Source: Bactericera cockerelli (taxonomy: Eukaryota; Arthropoda; Insecta; Hemiptera; Triozidae). Taken from it: a DNA stretch of 64,000 bases. Both the position numbers and the translations under genes were made by a program. The stretch's first letter is position 1. Each line of letters starts with the position of its first letter. Shown here one piece after another: positions 20,191 through 33,154 of this stretch. The DNA lies in contig CM044960.1 of the NCBI GenBank assembly GCA_024516035.1, positions 17,244,183 through 17,308,182 on the forward strand, in the 5' to 3' direction. Below the pieces are notes generated by a model, which was not told the DNA's origin, did no database searches, and worked only from the letters and a program-made list of their open reading frames with translations.

Positions 20191-22999
20191 GCACCTCTGA
20201 TCCTGTCACGAAATAGTTACCATGTTTTATGAAGATTTAGTGGATGTGTCAAGTGATGGGTAACATGGGTACTTGTTCTATGCAAAGAGGGATTTCCAAG
20301 TAGGTATCCACTGTAATTATACAAGTCTGTGCAATGTGATTTTAGAATTTATATTCAGGGATAGACTTTGTTGAATTGAGAAAATACAATACTCTCTCTG
20401 TACTGATTATCCTACAAGAATTAGACTTGAGAGTTATTTTACTCTTGCAATCTTTTAATATAAATTAATAACCACACCAAAACACGAATCACTTATCATT
20501 TTTCCAATATCAAACTTACTATGTCTATAATAGCGTATTCATAATTATTATTTTGAAATAACTGGCAATAAAGTCTAGTATTCTCTATTATAAAAGAATC
20601 CAAGGGTTTCCATGGAAGTTCAATTGATCATGATGAGAGGGGGACGTCTTGGAGTAACCCATGGGAACAAATAGCTTAAATATCTATAATACTCTCCCCT
20701 GATGATTTTATAAACTTAATTTCTTACCTCATTGGAAATAGAAAGAAAAGGATGAGAAGAGAAAATATCGCAGAATGAACTAAAAATAATTGAAAAATAA
20801 GAGGGAAACATAATCTTCTTATAACTTGAGCAAATGAAAAACTGATCACGAAAGGAAAAACTGTAAGCTCTTTCCTTACCTATTACAAAAATTTCGATTT
20901 TATTTCACCCTCTTCCAGAGTCCAGACAGACAAAGGACGGCACTATGCACGGCTGTATAGTGGAAATGTAGGTCCCTTTGTATTCACCCAAAGCATATTC
21001 AAAACTATTTTAAAACTTCAAAATCGGGTTTAATATTTATATTCTAGGATTCTCCAGGTTGTCCTAACCTCTGCGGTAAGTTCTAGATTTCTCTGCCTAC
21101 TGTACCTCATTTAGCTTTTAATAGGTCTTTTGTTGCTACTTTCTCTCATATTCTGTATGTGTTACCATTTCTTATCCTGTAATTTGTAGGACTAGTTCAG
21201 AAGAGAGTATATTTTTCATCCATGACATGTACCAGCTGTACCTAATATATATTTTTTAAATCACCTCATTCTTTTATTTCCTTCATGCCTGTAATTTATT
21301 GTATACATATTACAAAGATATGTACACAATTATGTATATCAACAGCCTTCAATACTGAGATAAGTTAGGAAGGTATTAACTGTAGCCGATAACCTTTTCG
21401 ATTTCACATCACATGGCTTGAACGTCTCTCTTTACCTCTCTTTCTCCTTTCTACTGTATTTCTCCATCACTTTGCTCTCATTTACCCGCAGCTCACAAAT
21501 CAAGATTTTCCCGTCTCTCTTTCCCTCGTCTCCTCTTCTACATTTAGTTTTTTAGCCTCTCTTCTGAACAGTTCGTTCCCTATACTTTTCTTTTATTTGG
21601 TATTCCAAGCTCAATTCTTAAACACCGCAACCAAGTCAATTCCACAGCAGAGAATGAAGACCTGAAAGTTCAGTCGTGCGATCTAAATAGAACGAAAAGT
21701 TTCCAACCTATCTCTTCTCCTTCTCTTCCTTCACCTATTTCTCTTCCTCCTCCTCTTCCTCATCCTCCTCCTTCTTCTCCTCCTCCTCTTCTTCCTCATC
21801 CTTCTCTTCTATATCGTTCTTGTTCCATCAACTCTTCCTTCTTCTAATTCATTGTTCTTCTTTACGTTTGCTATTGAGCTGTCTGTCTTTTTCTGTCCAA
21901 TATTATTCTCTCTAGCAACATTATTCTCTCTAGCAATGTTTTTCTCTGCATTGAATTTAGTAGCAAAGTGCCAAAGTCGGCGTAAGTTCGAACAGCCATT
22001 TACCTAATTATTATCTAAGTATGAAGAAAGTCTTTTATTACAATCAATTTACACTTAAGCGTAGATTTATCCAATGTTTTCTTTAGAACTGATAATGTAG
22101 TATGACTTGGGCACTTCAAGGATTTATGTTTAGAACATGTTTGTTTATTTATGATTACGATAACATGTCGACCATATATATTTTCTTGTGTAAAATAATG
22201 GATCTAGATTATATATACAAATAGAAGGTATATAACATAACCTATTATAAAGTGAACTTTTTCTTATTCTAGCAATAAACCTTCACGAGGTATTTATTTT
22301 CTGACTTATTACAAATAAAATAAAATGAAACATTTTTGGTTTCGCAAAAGTTTCGAGTGCAACTCCTTCAAAAAAAGTTTTGAACGTGTTCATTGAGGAA
22401 CAGGGTGTAACTTCTCTATGACAAAACTAATAATTTGTATTTTAAAACATCTATTTACTACTTTAGATAGTACCTAAAAAGTATATTAATAATTTCATAG
22501 TAATTCTTATAAATGTAGTAGGTTGACAAACCTTTTAATCTGTCTCCATAAAAAATCTAATAATAATTTCAATAAATCATATTTTGTTTTGTTTTTTTTT
22601 GTTTTTTTTTTTTTGTGTACAGAGGACCCATCCTAAGTCATTTGTAAAAGGATTCTAAGATATATAAATTTATTTTTTATTTGAGCTCAAAACTACTTAA
22701 TATCCATTCAAGTATTAATGTTATAGTAGAAATTTGAGTATTTTTTTAACGCTCTGATTTTTTTTAAAATCTGTCTCTGTAAAAATCAAATCAATCAAAT
22801 AAAAATACTTCAGATTCTTTATTTGCACCAATAGTAAGTACCAATATCCATTCAAACTTGTTATTGATGTTAAAGAAGAATTAAAGAAGAAATTCGAGTG
22901 TTCTTTTAACGCCCTGAATAAACATATTTGTCTAATGCTTTAATTATTTTCCCTGTACATAGATATTTCTATTTCTTGAGTATTAGCTCGTTGATTTAT
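20191..22999. other. Non-coding interval with TC-rich tract
   Basis: No gene recognised. A CTT/CCT-rich simple tract runs at about 21700-21850, and T-rich runs lie near 22580-22615. Confidence 0.4.
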
Positions 23000-23035
23000 T
23001 TAAGTTTTTAAAGTTTGTGGTTTTGCAAGAACTAG

Positions 23036-23260
23036 ATATACAAAGAGTGAGGAGGGAAGAGGAGAGAGAGAGAGAAGCGGAGAAAGAGAGTGAGAAGGGG
23101 AGAGAGAGTGAGAGAAAAAGGGAGAGTACGAAGGGAAGGCAGACAGAAAGAGAGAAAAGGGACAGATGAGAGAGAAAAAGGGAGAGATGGATTCAAAGAG
23201 AGATAGGAGATGAAATGAAGGGAGAAAGAGATATGAGAGGAAAAGGGAGAGTTGACTGTA
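23036..23260. repeat. Degenerate GA-rich tract
   Basis: Interrupted GA/GGA repeats. The leucine/serine ORF on the complement is compositional. Confidence 0.8.
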
Positions 23261-23818
23261 TTTATTGCATTCCCAGATAAAATAGCAGGAAATGAGGATT
23301 GTTCTAAGAGCGCAATCCAACCTGGTAGATAAAAATGCTAAAATGCTTTTTGCATCTTCCTTTTATGCGATTTTCAAATCCAAGTCCGCGGTTTGACAGG
23401 ATTTTTCTAAAAGCAGAGAAGTTTTTCATTCTCACTGTTTCAAAGTATTACTTTTAAGAGTACTTTAAATTAGGTTGGTATTTCAGGTTTTCATTTTATG
23501 AATAACCCACGACCTGCTCTCGAGAGCAATATTTTTACAGGGGTGTAACGAAATCTTAGGTGTTTAATTTACATTTCTGCGCTAATTTGGTTTTATAATT
23601 TGATCATCCTCACTATTTACCTATGTACTTCTTCCATGTTTTTAGTACCTACATAGTACATACGACACATACGTAGGTACCAATATATCTGGATACGTTT
23701 TCATAAATTATAATAAATAAAAAATTTGGACTGTATATGCACGATGAAGAGTAGGAAGCGGAGAAGGTATTGAGAATTAGAGAGGTGAATAAAGAGGGTA
23801 GAAGGAGGAGAGTGATAA

Positions 23819-24053
23819 TTAGAAGGGGAGAGAGAGAGAGAGAAGAGTAGCAGAAGGAGAGTGATAATTAGAAGGAGAGAGAGAGAGAGAGGAGAGTAGC
23901 AGAAGGAGAGTGATAATTAGAAGGAGAGAGAGAGAGGAGAGTAGCAGAAGGAGAGTGATAATTAGAAGGAGAGAGAGAGAGAGGAGAGTAGCAGAAGGAG
24001 AGTGATAATTAGAAGGAGAGAGAGAGAGAGGAGAGTAGCAGAAGGAAAGTGAT
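23819..24053. repeat. 47-bp GA-rich tandem repeat
   Basis: Five copies of a 45-49 bp unit combining GAGTAGCAGAAGGAGAGTGA, TAATTAGAAGG and a variable GA run. Unit anchors are at 23845, 23894, 23939, 23986 and 24033. Length differences come from the embedded GA run. Confidence 0.92.
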
Positions 24054-24142
24054 AATAAGGGAGATGTATAGGGAAGAAGAAGGAGAGTTTGAAATAGTGG
24101 TGGAGAGATGGAGAGGGAGTCTGATAAACAAGAAGAGGGAGA

Positions 24143-24143
<1 letters not shown>

Positions 24144-24178
<35 letters not shown>

Positions 24179-24205
24179 GAGAGAGAGTGAGATAGAGAGA
24201 GTAAA
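24144..24205. repeat. (GA)n microsatellite
   Basis: Near-pure GA with GTGA interruptions. Confidence 0.9.
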
Positions 24206-24432
24206 AGAGAGGGAGAGGTAAACTAAGGGGATGAATAATAATCCTTGCAAATGTCCAAACAATGTGTTGTTAATGACTGACGCAGTGCCCGTATACAGGA
24301 TGGCCTCAACAGTCAATGAGAGTAAAGCTCAGCCAGCTACCATTTGTTCATCAGAATTCTGCACCACCCGCAATTCGAAAACCCCAGGCTAGTCTGACGA
24401 TAAACACAAGTCTAATCCGCAACGCATTATCA

Positions 24433-24690
24433 ACTAGCGGGCTGTCGCCCGCTTTGCGGGCCGAGGCATGGCCGTGAAAGCAAAAAATCCTTTTTCGCCA
24501 ATGGCAGGTGTTGTAGTGGGAGTTTCGAAAAATCCCGTCTTATTGCACATCTAGACTATAAGACAAAGCTACCTACCAAATTTCAGCTTCCTAGGACTTA
24601 CGGTTTGGGCTGTAGAGCGATGATCAGTCAGTGGTCAGTGGTCAGTGGTCAGTGGTCAGTGAGTGTCTTTGACATTTATATATTAAGATT
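24433..24690 (+). mobile_element. Unclassified repeat X, copy 2
   Basis: Same hairpin start and TATATATTAAG-type end as copy 1. It differs mainly in an expanded run of about five GTCAGTG-type units. Preceded by AACT where copies 1 and 3 have an ACA-type junction. Confidence 0.85.
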
Positions 24691-26872
24691 TGTCAGCGGT
24701 TTTTCAAGAGCACTGCAACTGCAACTATTCATGGAATGAAATTTGGTACAGCCAAAAATGATGGTCATCGATTATTTCTCAATTTTCCCAACTTCAGCAA
24801 AATTAATCTTTTCTGTTTACTTTTTGGCTATTTCATTTAACCTTTTTTTTCATTTTAAATACACTATACATTTAATTCTCAGAAAATAATAATAAAGAAT
24901 AAAAAAAATTACCAAGAGATTTGTCTCCTGCAGCCCCCCTCCCCCCGCCCCCCGTCTAGCTACTAATCTCTGATGCGTAGACGTTCATTCAGGGACAAAG
25001 GAGGAGAAGAAAGCAATATCGAAAACTACAAGGTAAATTCTATTAGGGGGGAATTCTCGGGCCAAATCCTCCCTTGGGAAATTATTCTAATGAAGTGAAA
25101 AAATACTTAATAAAAAGATAGAAAGAAAATGAAAATTCGAAGAAAAAAATTACAAAACGACTGCCTGTAATCCTGTATGATGTGAGGACAGAGACGGAGA
25201 GGGGAGGGGGAGGACAAGAGAAAGTTAAATACCTTCCTTACAATTCATATTTCGTCAGGAAACTTAATAACGAGATTCAGTAGTTCACCCCCCCTCACAA
25301 AGTTCAACTTATTATTGGATAGGTGTGGATGATAATAATACAAAGCTATCTTACCCCCCTTCACCCTCCCTTGTAACCACATTCTTCCTTCCCCTCTGAA
25401 ATTTGTTGCAATATTATGCAATTGAATATTTTACCCAACACTTTGTAGTGTGGATTATAATATGTACCTATGTATATTGGACTTGTACAACGTGCTAAGT
25501 AAAGACATTATGAAGTCAACATACAGACTTGTTTCAATACAGCACATAGAATAGGTAGTTCTGTTTGAATGAGACAGTGTTCTTTGCTCCAGACATCAAA
25601 AAAGCTCTTCTGCATTTGATTGGTAGGTAGGTACACTATAAATTAGGTACAAAAAAAAACTTTATTTCATAAGAAGAACTTCAATTCAGAAGACAAAAGG
25701 TAATTCATTTCAAAAATAATTTGTATCATATAATTTTGTAGGTATCTATTTTGTTTGAAAATAAAGAAGAATCAAACGTATTTTTTATGTTGTACGATAC
25801 TATTCTATCTTCTGTAATATTAGAACTAGAGACTCTGTAAAAACATTCACATGACAAAACAAAGTAAGTAAATACACATTGTATCTGTTGTAAGCATGAG
25901 TAAGGCCTCTTTAAGTAAATCAAGAATGGCTAAAGAGTATACCGGTGAAGTATCAGAGACAAGTTATCAGGTCCAACAAGAGAAAGAGCCAATTACGAAG
26001 GAATCAATAGGCTAGTAATTTTAGTAAATCAACACTAGACTAGAGAAGTTTTCATGGCACCATTCAATTTGAACCAAAGGTCAATGTTTGGTAATATTGA
26101 TGATACTCGTAGTGTTTTACAAGTCAACTAAAAAATACGATCTTTGTTTTAGATGGTCGGCTTAATTGATGTGAATAAAAGTGGACTTTCCAGTGATGAA
26201 TTTCAAAAAGTGAATAGCACAAGATAGTACGTGATGTTGATTGGCAATAAACACCACTAGAGAAATACCCGTGCTGAAATCATAGTAATCATACACATTT
26301 TAGTTGTTGGGTGGTGTAGGTGCGTTGATAGAACAGTCTATTAGTTAAGATATTAATGGTTTAAGCACTCTAAGCTACTTATTCGGTTACGTACCTTTCT
26401 AACTCAGACATCTTGGAAATAAGCTTTTGAGAGGTTTGACAGTAATATCCTTAACATATTTCAACAAATTGGCAAACTTTGATCGCATCAAGTTGGTAAA
26501 TTTCGAAGAACGCTCAGCCTAACGCCCCCTCCACTCTATGTGCAAACATCAAATAAATACAACTAGCATGCATTGTTCACTTTAAGATCAGTTTCATCAA
26601 GAGCTCTTAATTGCTCTTCAACAAGATTAAATTTGTCTCTCGTTTCATATATTGTCTTGCTTTCGTCCTCTTCAACACATCAACATTCCTCCTCCAGGGG
26701 ATCCCCCTCCACCAGTTCATGCCTCCTCCAGGATTCCCCTCCACCAGTACCTATGCCTACACCTGCACCCTTCTCCTGGTTATCATTGTTCTCCTAACTG
26801 CTCTTCTAACTATTCACGTCTTTCACTTACTCGTATTTACCTTCTTATCTATTTTATCTATTCTTCTATCCC
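24691..26872. other. Non-coding interval
   Basis: No gene recognised. Contains a C-rich patch at about 24930-24955 and a pyrimidine-rich, proline-coding stretch at 26670-26780 that opens three overlapping short ORFs, none convincing. Confidence 0.4.
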
Positions 26873-27013
26873 CAACCTCCGGAGCTTGATCGATAGGACG
26901 GCGGACTGGTAATCAGAGGTCGGTGGATCAAGTACCAAGTTAAGCTGATATTTATTGAATCAAGTTTGAGTAGTTGTCATATCACTATTGTGATTAACAC
27001 AGATATGATTTAA
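26873..27013 (+). mobile_element. tRNA-derived SINE S3, copy 2
   Basis: Head CTTGATCGATAGGACGGCGG and AGAGGTCGGTGGATCAAGTA. The tail GTAGTTGTCATATCAC and GTGATTAACACAGATATG matches the minus-strand copy at 1.87-2.03 kb. An S2 SINE follows about 25 bp downstream. Confidence 0.75.
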
Positions 27014-27035
27014 CTTTTTTTTAACTATCTATTAT

Positions 27036-27202
27036 TCTGTCCTGGTAGCTCAGTGGACGTCGGTAATCCAGAGGTCGTGGGTTCAAAACCCAACAGGGAC
27101 ATACATAACAAGTTATCCTCCCATTTGGGATTTTTTCCACAGTAGTACGTCTTGGTTCTATTACTGGAATAGTGTTTTTTAGTAATACGATATTATTATT
27201 AT
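27036..27202 (+). mobile_element. tRNA-derived SINE S2, copy 2
   Basis: Head TGTCCTGGTAGCTCAGTGGA, box B GGGTTCAAAACCC, tail ACAAGTTATCCTCCCATTTG, (ATT)n end. Slightly shorter than the 20-kb copy. Confidence 0.85.
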
Positions 27203-28602
27203 CCATATTATTTTTACAATAACATACCCCTATCTCTTGTCCTATTCAACTTCAGTTCTTGTTGTTTCCGTAAATTTTCAATTTATTTTCTCCTTAATTG
27301 TTCGTTTTATTCCTAGCTAGTGCGGCTTTCTGGTTTACAGTTTACAACGTCGTATTAGATTTTTTTTCTCCAATATTCCTCCTTCCTCTTGATCTTTGCT
27401 TTACCTATTTCAATTTTGTCTTGACCTTCTCCTTCTTCTTACATCTCCTTCTCTCTCTCCCCCACTACGCTGCAGAATTGCACATGTATGTATAGGTCTA
27501 CGAGTATATACCTACCTACTTATCTCAACTTGAAAGGGCAGAGGAAGCTGAAGTTGAGGCTGCATTAATCTATTTGCTTCATCCTTCATCTCCGAACAGA
27601 CATTTACTACTTGAGGTGACCGCAGCCTTTCTCTTCTGATGAACACACCTACACAGATGTCATAGAAACGTTGACATGATGAGCCTCAATATTTTCTGCC
27701 GACTGTTTTAAGACACATAAAGCCAGTTTTATATATGTATATCCCTTGTCTGTCATAGTTACATTTGGAATTAATCATTCTCCTGTACGTATGCAGAATT
27801 ATGTATTAAGTAGTTAAATACATTAAAATACCATAAAAATAGTAAAAACACCAGCGTAGGTTAATGCCTCTGAGCCGACGAGAAGGTTTTTTTTTACCGT
27901 CCAAAAGCCTCTTCTTGGTTGTGTTTTCTTTTATGTTGTTATGTTGCCCTGGGACCGCCGTGTGACATTACTTCAGGGCCCATCTTTAACACTGGATCAC
28001 CAAATAAGTTCTTGTAATACAAAATATTATGTACATGTACAAAGAAACACTTCACTCATTAGACATAGGTACCTCGTAACGAAAGGTCCTTATGTGAAGG
28101 GCTTTCTATTTGCATACAGAAGTACCTATATGAGTCCTTTTCCTCATTTACGTCTCTCCTTGGACAATGGATGTGCATTTGACCAATTAGAACTCGGGGG
28201 CGATAAGGGCTCTCTGGAGTACCGTTTCCTGTCTCGTCTCCTTTGCAAACAGAGATGATGGTAAGACTCTTAGTAGAGTTGAACAGATTTTCATCCAATA
28301 AAAAAGTATTTAAACAAATACATATAAAAATAGACAAGGAAATTTGTACTTAGAAACAGTAAATACTGACTCACCTACGGATAAATGTATTGCGTAATAG
28401 GTACCTTACCTCATTAGACATACCTCGTAACGAAAGGTCCTTATATGAAGGCCTACTTTGGTAAATCTAAGAAACTTTTAATAATATCCGATCTTCCAAA
28501 TTAAATGTTCAACTTTCTTACCAAAGACTTTACAGTTCTGTGAGTCTTCGACTGAGTTGTGAACATAAATATATGTACCTAGGTATATTTCTCCTATTTA
28601 AA
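27203..28602. other. Non-coding interval with a duplicated segment
   Basis: No gene recognised. The segment 28055-28100 (CTCATTAGACAT..ACCTCGTAACGAAAGG..) is repeated at 28410-28451 without four bases (AGGT). The 92- and 105-aa ORFs on opposite strands over this region show no domain. Confidence 0.45.
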
Positions 28603-28798
28603 TGGTGCATTGGTAGTCAAGTGGTAGGGGGATCCGTTGTTTCAAATCCCACCTAGTGCATGAATTTTTCCTCATTAATTTGAGTATGTTACCACATAAT
28701 AATAAAAACAAGGCTCTGAGGGTTAGGTGGTAGAAAATGCTTTGAGGATTAACCTCGCCTGGTGGTTACCTTCCACTGAAGAGTATTATTATTATTAC
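28603..28798 (+). mobile_element. tRNA-like SINE, family S4, copy 1
   Basis: Head GGTGCATTGGTAGTCAAGTG and GTTTCAAATCCCACC (degenerate box B), body TGAATTTTTCCTCATTAATT, AGGGTTAGGTGGTAGAAAAT, CCTGGTGGTTACC, and (ATT)n end. About 25 bp of the head are missing relative to the 31.3-kb copy. Confidence 0.82.
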
Positions 28799-31290
28799 TA
28801 TGTTTTCAGCAAGTTTCAGCACGGGTATTTCTTTATTATTATAAATATTTGGATGAAACTACATTTTACCATCTCTTGATTAGGTTTAGTTTTCTTCTCG
28901 TGATTTGACTGCACAAATAAAGCTCCTTCGTTCACATGATTTTTCTTTCTATTTTAAGATGCCATTTTTCAGAATGAAAAGCCTACTGACGGTAAACAAC
29001 AGTGTAAACTTTTTCTCATCTGCCAACTTTCTGAACTTTGGACAGTAAAAAAAGAAGAAAAAAAAATCTGAAAAAACTCTTTTAGACAAACTCACGGGAT
29101 GAAATTTAATTTAAGAAAAATAAAAGTAACTAAATAGGATTAAAGAAAACAAAGAAACAAAGAAAGGTAAAAGAACAATAAGAACACATGGAATAGAACT
29201 AAAGTTAAATAAAATTAAAATTGTCATAACTAATTTGAAGGGAGAAAAGTTAGTTAATTGAAAAGCAGACAACCGGTGAATTAAAATTAAGAAGCTCGCC
29301 TACTGCAGATTGGTAAATTAATAGGTAGGTAATAAAATTTATAATAGACAACTTGATTATTTTTTCGCTATTGGTACTTTTTAATGTTTGATTCATGGAA
29401 CTATCTTTTAAAAGAAAAAGAAGGAGAAGAAGAAGAAAAAAAAAAAAGGAAAAAAAATGGTTAATGGTTGATGACTTTGACGTCATCCATCAGTCATCTT
29501 TTGATATCAAAGTCAAAAACAAGTAGGTACAACTTAAAAAACATTTTTTGAGGGATTCCAAGTTTAAACAACATCAAAAGATGTCTAATGATATCACACG
29601 GTTGTTATTGTGACAAACGACAGATGACCACATCGGTGAAATTTGAAATCGGAGATAAAATCTTAGATAGAGTACGTTTATAATTATACCTTGATTCACT
29701 CTTGTTATAATGTATATACTGCGACACCATCAAAGGCTATAATTTTACATGTGTATAGTATAATCTGTTCCATTTATTCTCCTTAGTTCTTTCTTTGTGT
29801 TCCACCCAACACCCATGAAACTGTGATTGACTGATTCTCCTTACCTTTGGATTTCCCGAGAGACTTACGCAAGGAGGGGATTTGATGAGAAATACCTTTA
29901 ATTACCGTAAATTTATTGCACGCATAATTTAAATCTCTCCTTCTCCTCCTTCACACCTCCCTATTCTCCTCCATCTCCACCTGCATGTTCCATCAATGTC
30001 GCTCCTTGAAAGGAGAGAAAGACAATGTTAAAGTACACACCAAGAAAAAATCACAAGAATAATGTTTTGTGAATTTAAATTTTTTAATTTAATGTTTCAA
30101 ATAACAATGAAAATAAAAGCAAGAAGACAGAGACGGGGAATAATGTGAGGGAGAGGGAGATTAAATTATAAGAAGATAAATTAGAAAGCAGAGGGCGAAT
30201 AATTAAACAAAGTATAATAAGAAAGTGCGGGGGAGGAGAAGATGGTAATACTTTTAATTAATTATATTTGCATACTTTTAAGGCTCAATTCTATACTCTC
30301 TACTTTTAAGGCTCAAAGCTCTTGAGAAGAAAGTCTAAAAGTCTAGGAGGCTTAACGTTATGCATGGAAATAAATTCAGGGTTTTTTTCCACTGCAGTTT
30401 TTGAATGAGGAAATAATACAGTCGGATTGATTCCCCAGTGTCGTAGCTACATAACGGTAGAAGGGTGTTGGTCTTTTGGAGTGAACTTTTTACAAGATTA
30501 TACTTACCTTCGGTAACTATACTTACCAAGGTACGTATAACTACTGATACTAGGATACATACATAGAGTAGCTGTGTTCTTAATTCTTTATTCCAGGATG
30601 AGCAAAGAAGGAAAGAGGAAAAATCCTTTCTAAAAACTTGTTTTCGTAGTCTATTTTTTATACACATTATAAACACATTATCTTCAGAACATTAAACATT
30701 GATTGCTTTTTTACCAGCAATCAGCAACCTCTATAATTATTTTTGTACCTATAAAGTGTAATATTTCGAGGGAATAGTTATTATTTTTAAAAAAGCCACC
30801 TCATTTTTAAACGGATTTTTTTTTTAGTCTATCCCACAACTTCTCCGTTATTTTGTTAATCCACCTTGTTGTTACAAAACCACCACTCATTGTAACTCAC
30901 AAGGACATATTTCAGAATTCGCAGAAAAACTAAAAGTAAATCCTTTATACTGGTAGTGCTAGACCTATTTTCCTTTAAGGTTTTAGACACGACTTCAGGA
31001 TATTATTAGATGTATGACAGCGACACTCATAGAAAAATATTGGCTGTAATCAAGGGATTTTTATCTAATTTTAATAAACAGTGTGTCAATGAAGATTCAA
31101 CCACATATTTGTAGCTTACGTATAATAATACATTGTAATGTGAACGCTGTCTCTGTCTTTGTATAGGCGTTCTTCACACCTCGGCTGAGGTGTTTGATAT
31201 AGGGTTTATGAAATCTGAATATGTAATGTGAACTCTTACCAATTGCATTAATTCGAACGGTATGAGATACATGTTCTTGTGGTAGATTCA
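28799..31290. other. AT-rich non-coding interval
   Basis: No gene recognised. A 113-aa minus-strand ORF at 30335-30676 has no recognisable motif. Confidence 0.4.
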
Positions 31291-31507
31291 TAGTGCACTG
31301 GTACTCAAGTAGGTAACGCGCTAGTCTGGTAATCCAGGTAGCGTAAGGATCCGTTGGTTCGAATCCCACCCAGTGAATGAATTTTTCCTCATTAATTTAA
31401 GTTTGTGACTACATAATAATAAAACGCTGAGGGTTAGGTGGTAGAAAATGCTGTGAGCATTAACCTCACCTGGTGGTTACCCTCCAATAAAGAGTATTAT
31501 TATTATT
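31291..31507 (+). mobile_element. tRNA-like SINE S4, copy 2
   Basis: The fuller copy: AGTGCACTGGTACTCAAGTA, GCGCTAGTCTGGTAATCCAG, box B GGTTCGAATCCC, the same body as copy 1 and an (ATT)n end. Confidence 0.87.
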
Positions 31508-31683
31508 TTGCTATCAAATATTCTAGAAGAAAATGCCTGTCTCTGAACTTAAAAGTTGTATACTAAACCAAATATACATACGTAGATGAATTGAAAGTTT
31601 TTCTACCTATGACTTCAATATTAAATAGTCAGTAATACGTGTATGAATTTTGATCTGAGTGGGATCAGATCAAGTGTCTTGGG

Positions 31684-32737
31684 TTAACCCTTTCACTGTA
31701 GTACATCCATGAATTAGTTGGAAAAAAAATATGAACCATGTTTTTTTGAGTTTGTTGGAGTCCATAGATGATGTTACCAAAAAATTTTTTTCTTATAAGT
31801 GGTTCCAACCCCAAGATATGAGATGTCCCTGAGAAGGGACAAATGCAGTGCAGAGAAAAAAAATGAAATTTATAAGTTCTCAGGAAAAACTTATAATTAC
31901 ACACAACACTTGGTTTATAAAACAAATAAACATCGAAATAATTTGAAGATAGACAAAACTTGGCTTTTTTTGTTTTACTTAATTTTTTTAACTAAAAAAA
32001 TAGAATATATGTGTGTGTTTGTGTGTGGGGGGGGTGTGTGTGTGGGGGGGGGGTGTGTGTGTGTGGGGGTGTGTGTGTGTGTGGAGGGGTGTGTATGTGT
32101 GGGGGGGGGTGTGTTTTTGTGTGTGTGTGGAGGTGTGTGTGTGTGTGTGGGGGTGTGTGGGTGTGGGTTTGTGTGGATGTGTGTGGATGAGGTATGGAAA
32201 GAAAGGATTCATGGAACAAATGCCGACCCAAATACAATAAATATGTACTCACTTTACTGTTTCCTTGAATTTACTACCCTAAGTACAGCTATTTAGTAGA
32301 AAAAATAAATAAACTCATCTGTACCAGAAAAATCCTCCCAGTGTATTAGTCCCTGCTGAGGGACACCCAACTTTACAGTCAATTTACGGACTTGTAATTT
32401 TTTTCCAATAAAAAATGAATGTAAATTCGTGAAATATAACTCTTTTACTTACCCAAATGAACTTCTAAAGCCAGCCTTTGCACTATTTTCGACCTCAAAT
32501 TAAACTTTCAAAACAGTCAATTTTTCTAAATTTTCAAATCTTCAAAACTGAAAAATCTTTTGTTTACAAACAGAAGTTCAAACTATCGACTAAACAGTTT
32601 TTACTGAAAAAATCGATAGATAAGAGAACAAAGAAACAATTCCAAAAAGTACCGAAACAAAATCATAGAATGCAGCACTAGTATCGGCAAAACCAATTGA
32701 TGTCCCTGAGCAAGGACAAATTCAGTGAAAGGGTTAA
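31684..32737. mobile_element. TTAA-bounded non-autonomous piggyBac-like element
   Basis: Flanked by TTAA at 31684-31687 and 32734-32737. The ends are perfect inverted repeats of CCCTTTCACTG. Near each end lies an imperfect palindrome of the type GTCCCTGAG-AAGGGAC (about 31824 and 32702), with a related TCCCTGCTGAGGGACA near 32350. The 1,046-bp interior has a GT-rich microsatellite but no transposase. TTAA target sites and CCCTTT-type ends are characteristic of piggyBac-group elements. Confidence 0.75.
32011..32190. repeat. GT/G-rich microsatellite inside the TTAA element
   Basis: About 180 bp of GTGTGT blocks alternating with runs of G. It opens valine/cysteine-glycine and histidine-proline-threonine ORFs on the two strands; none is a gene. 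Confidence 0.93.
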
Positions 32738-32854
32738 TCAGACTAATGGGTGGGTAATGCAAATGACTATACATATAAAGGTAAGAATAAAGTAACTTAT
32801 AAATAAAGTTATTAGAAATAGCAGCAAGGAAAAACAGAAACTCCATTTCACGGA

Positions 32855-33154
32855 TCATTTCCCAAAACAATTTTTTATCTCCACATTATACCTTGAAGGT
32901 CCCGTTGTACCATCACTAAAGAAGGCTGCATCATTTTCTCGATATTGTAATGAACTTTCAAATAACTTTTTACTGGGAAAAAACGCAATTTTTTCACCGT
33001 TTGGTACCCACCCATCCACAATGGCTGGATATTCTGCGTTGTAATCAAAGTTTCCTGTACAGCTAAATTCAATTATCCGGTATTGTGTAGGCCTCACTGC
33101 ACTAATACTGCTTACCATGCAACATACAAGATCCCGTTCAATCCTCTGTGCCAA
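32855..33154 (-). other. Unrecognised 99-codon open frame
   Basis: Begins with TTG rather than ATG and has a stop three codons upstream. The frame is compositionally balanced (for example VRPTQYRIIEFSC and NGEKIAFFPSKKL), unlike the low-complexity ORFs elsewhere. I recognise no family. It sits just beyond the TTAA element. It could be an exon fragment, a decayed element or chance; open frames of similar length occur elsewhere here without support. Confidence 0.2.

Noticed and set aside
26573..26912. Proline-rich protein gene
   Set aside because: Three overlapping frames are open across a pyrimidine-rich stretch, with no preferred frame and no splice context.
27941..28337. 105-aa plus and 92-aa minus ORFs as genes
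   Set aside because: They overlap on opposite strands, show no domain, and coincide with a duplicated non-coding segment.
30335..30676. 113-aa minus-strand ORF
   Set aside because: No recognisable motif, and its length is within what chance allows in 64 kb on six frames.
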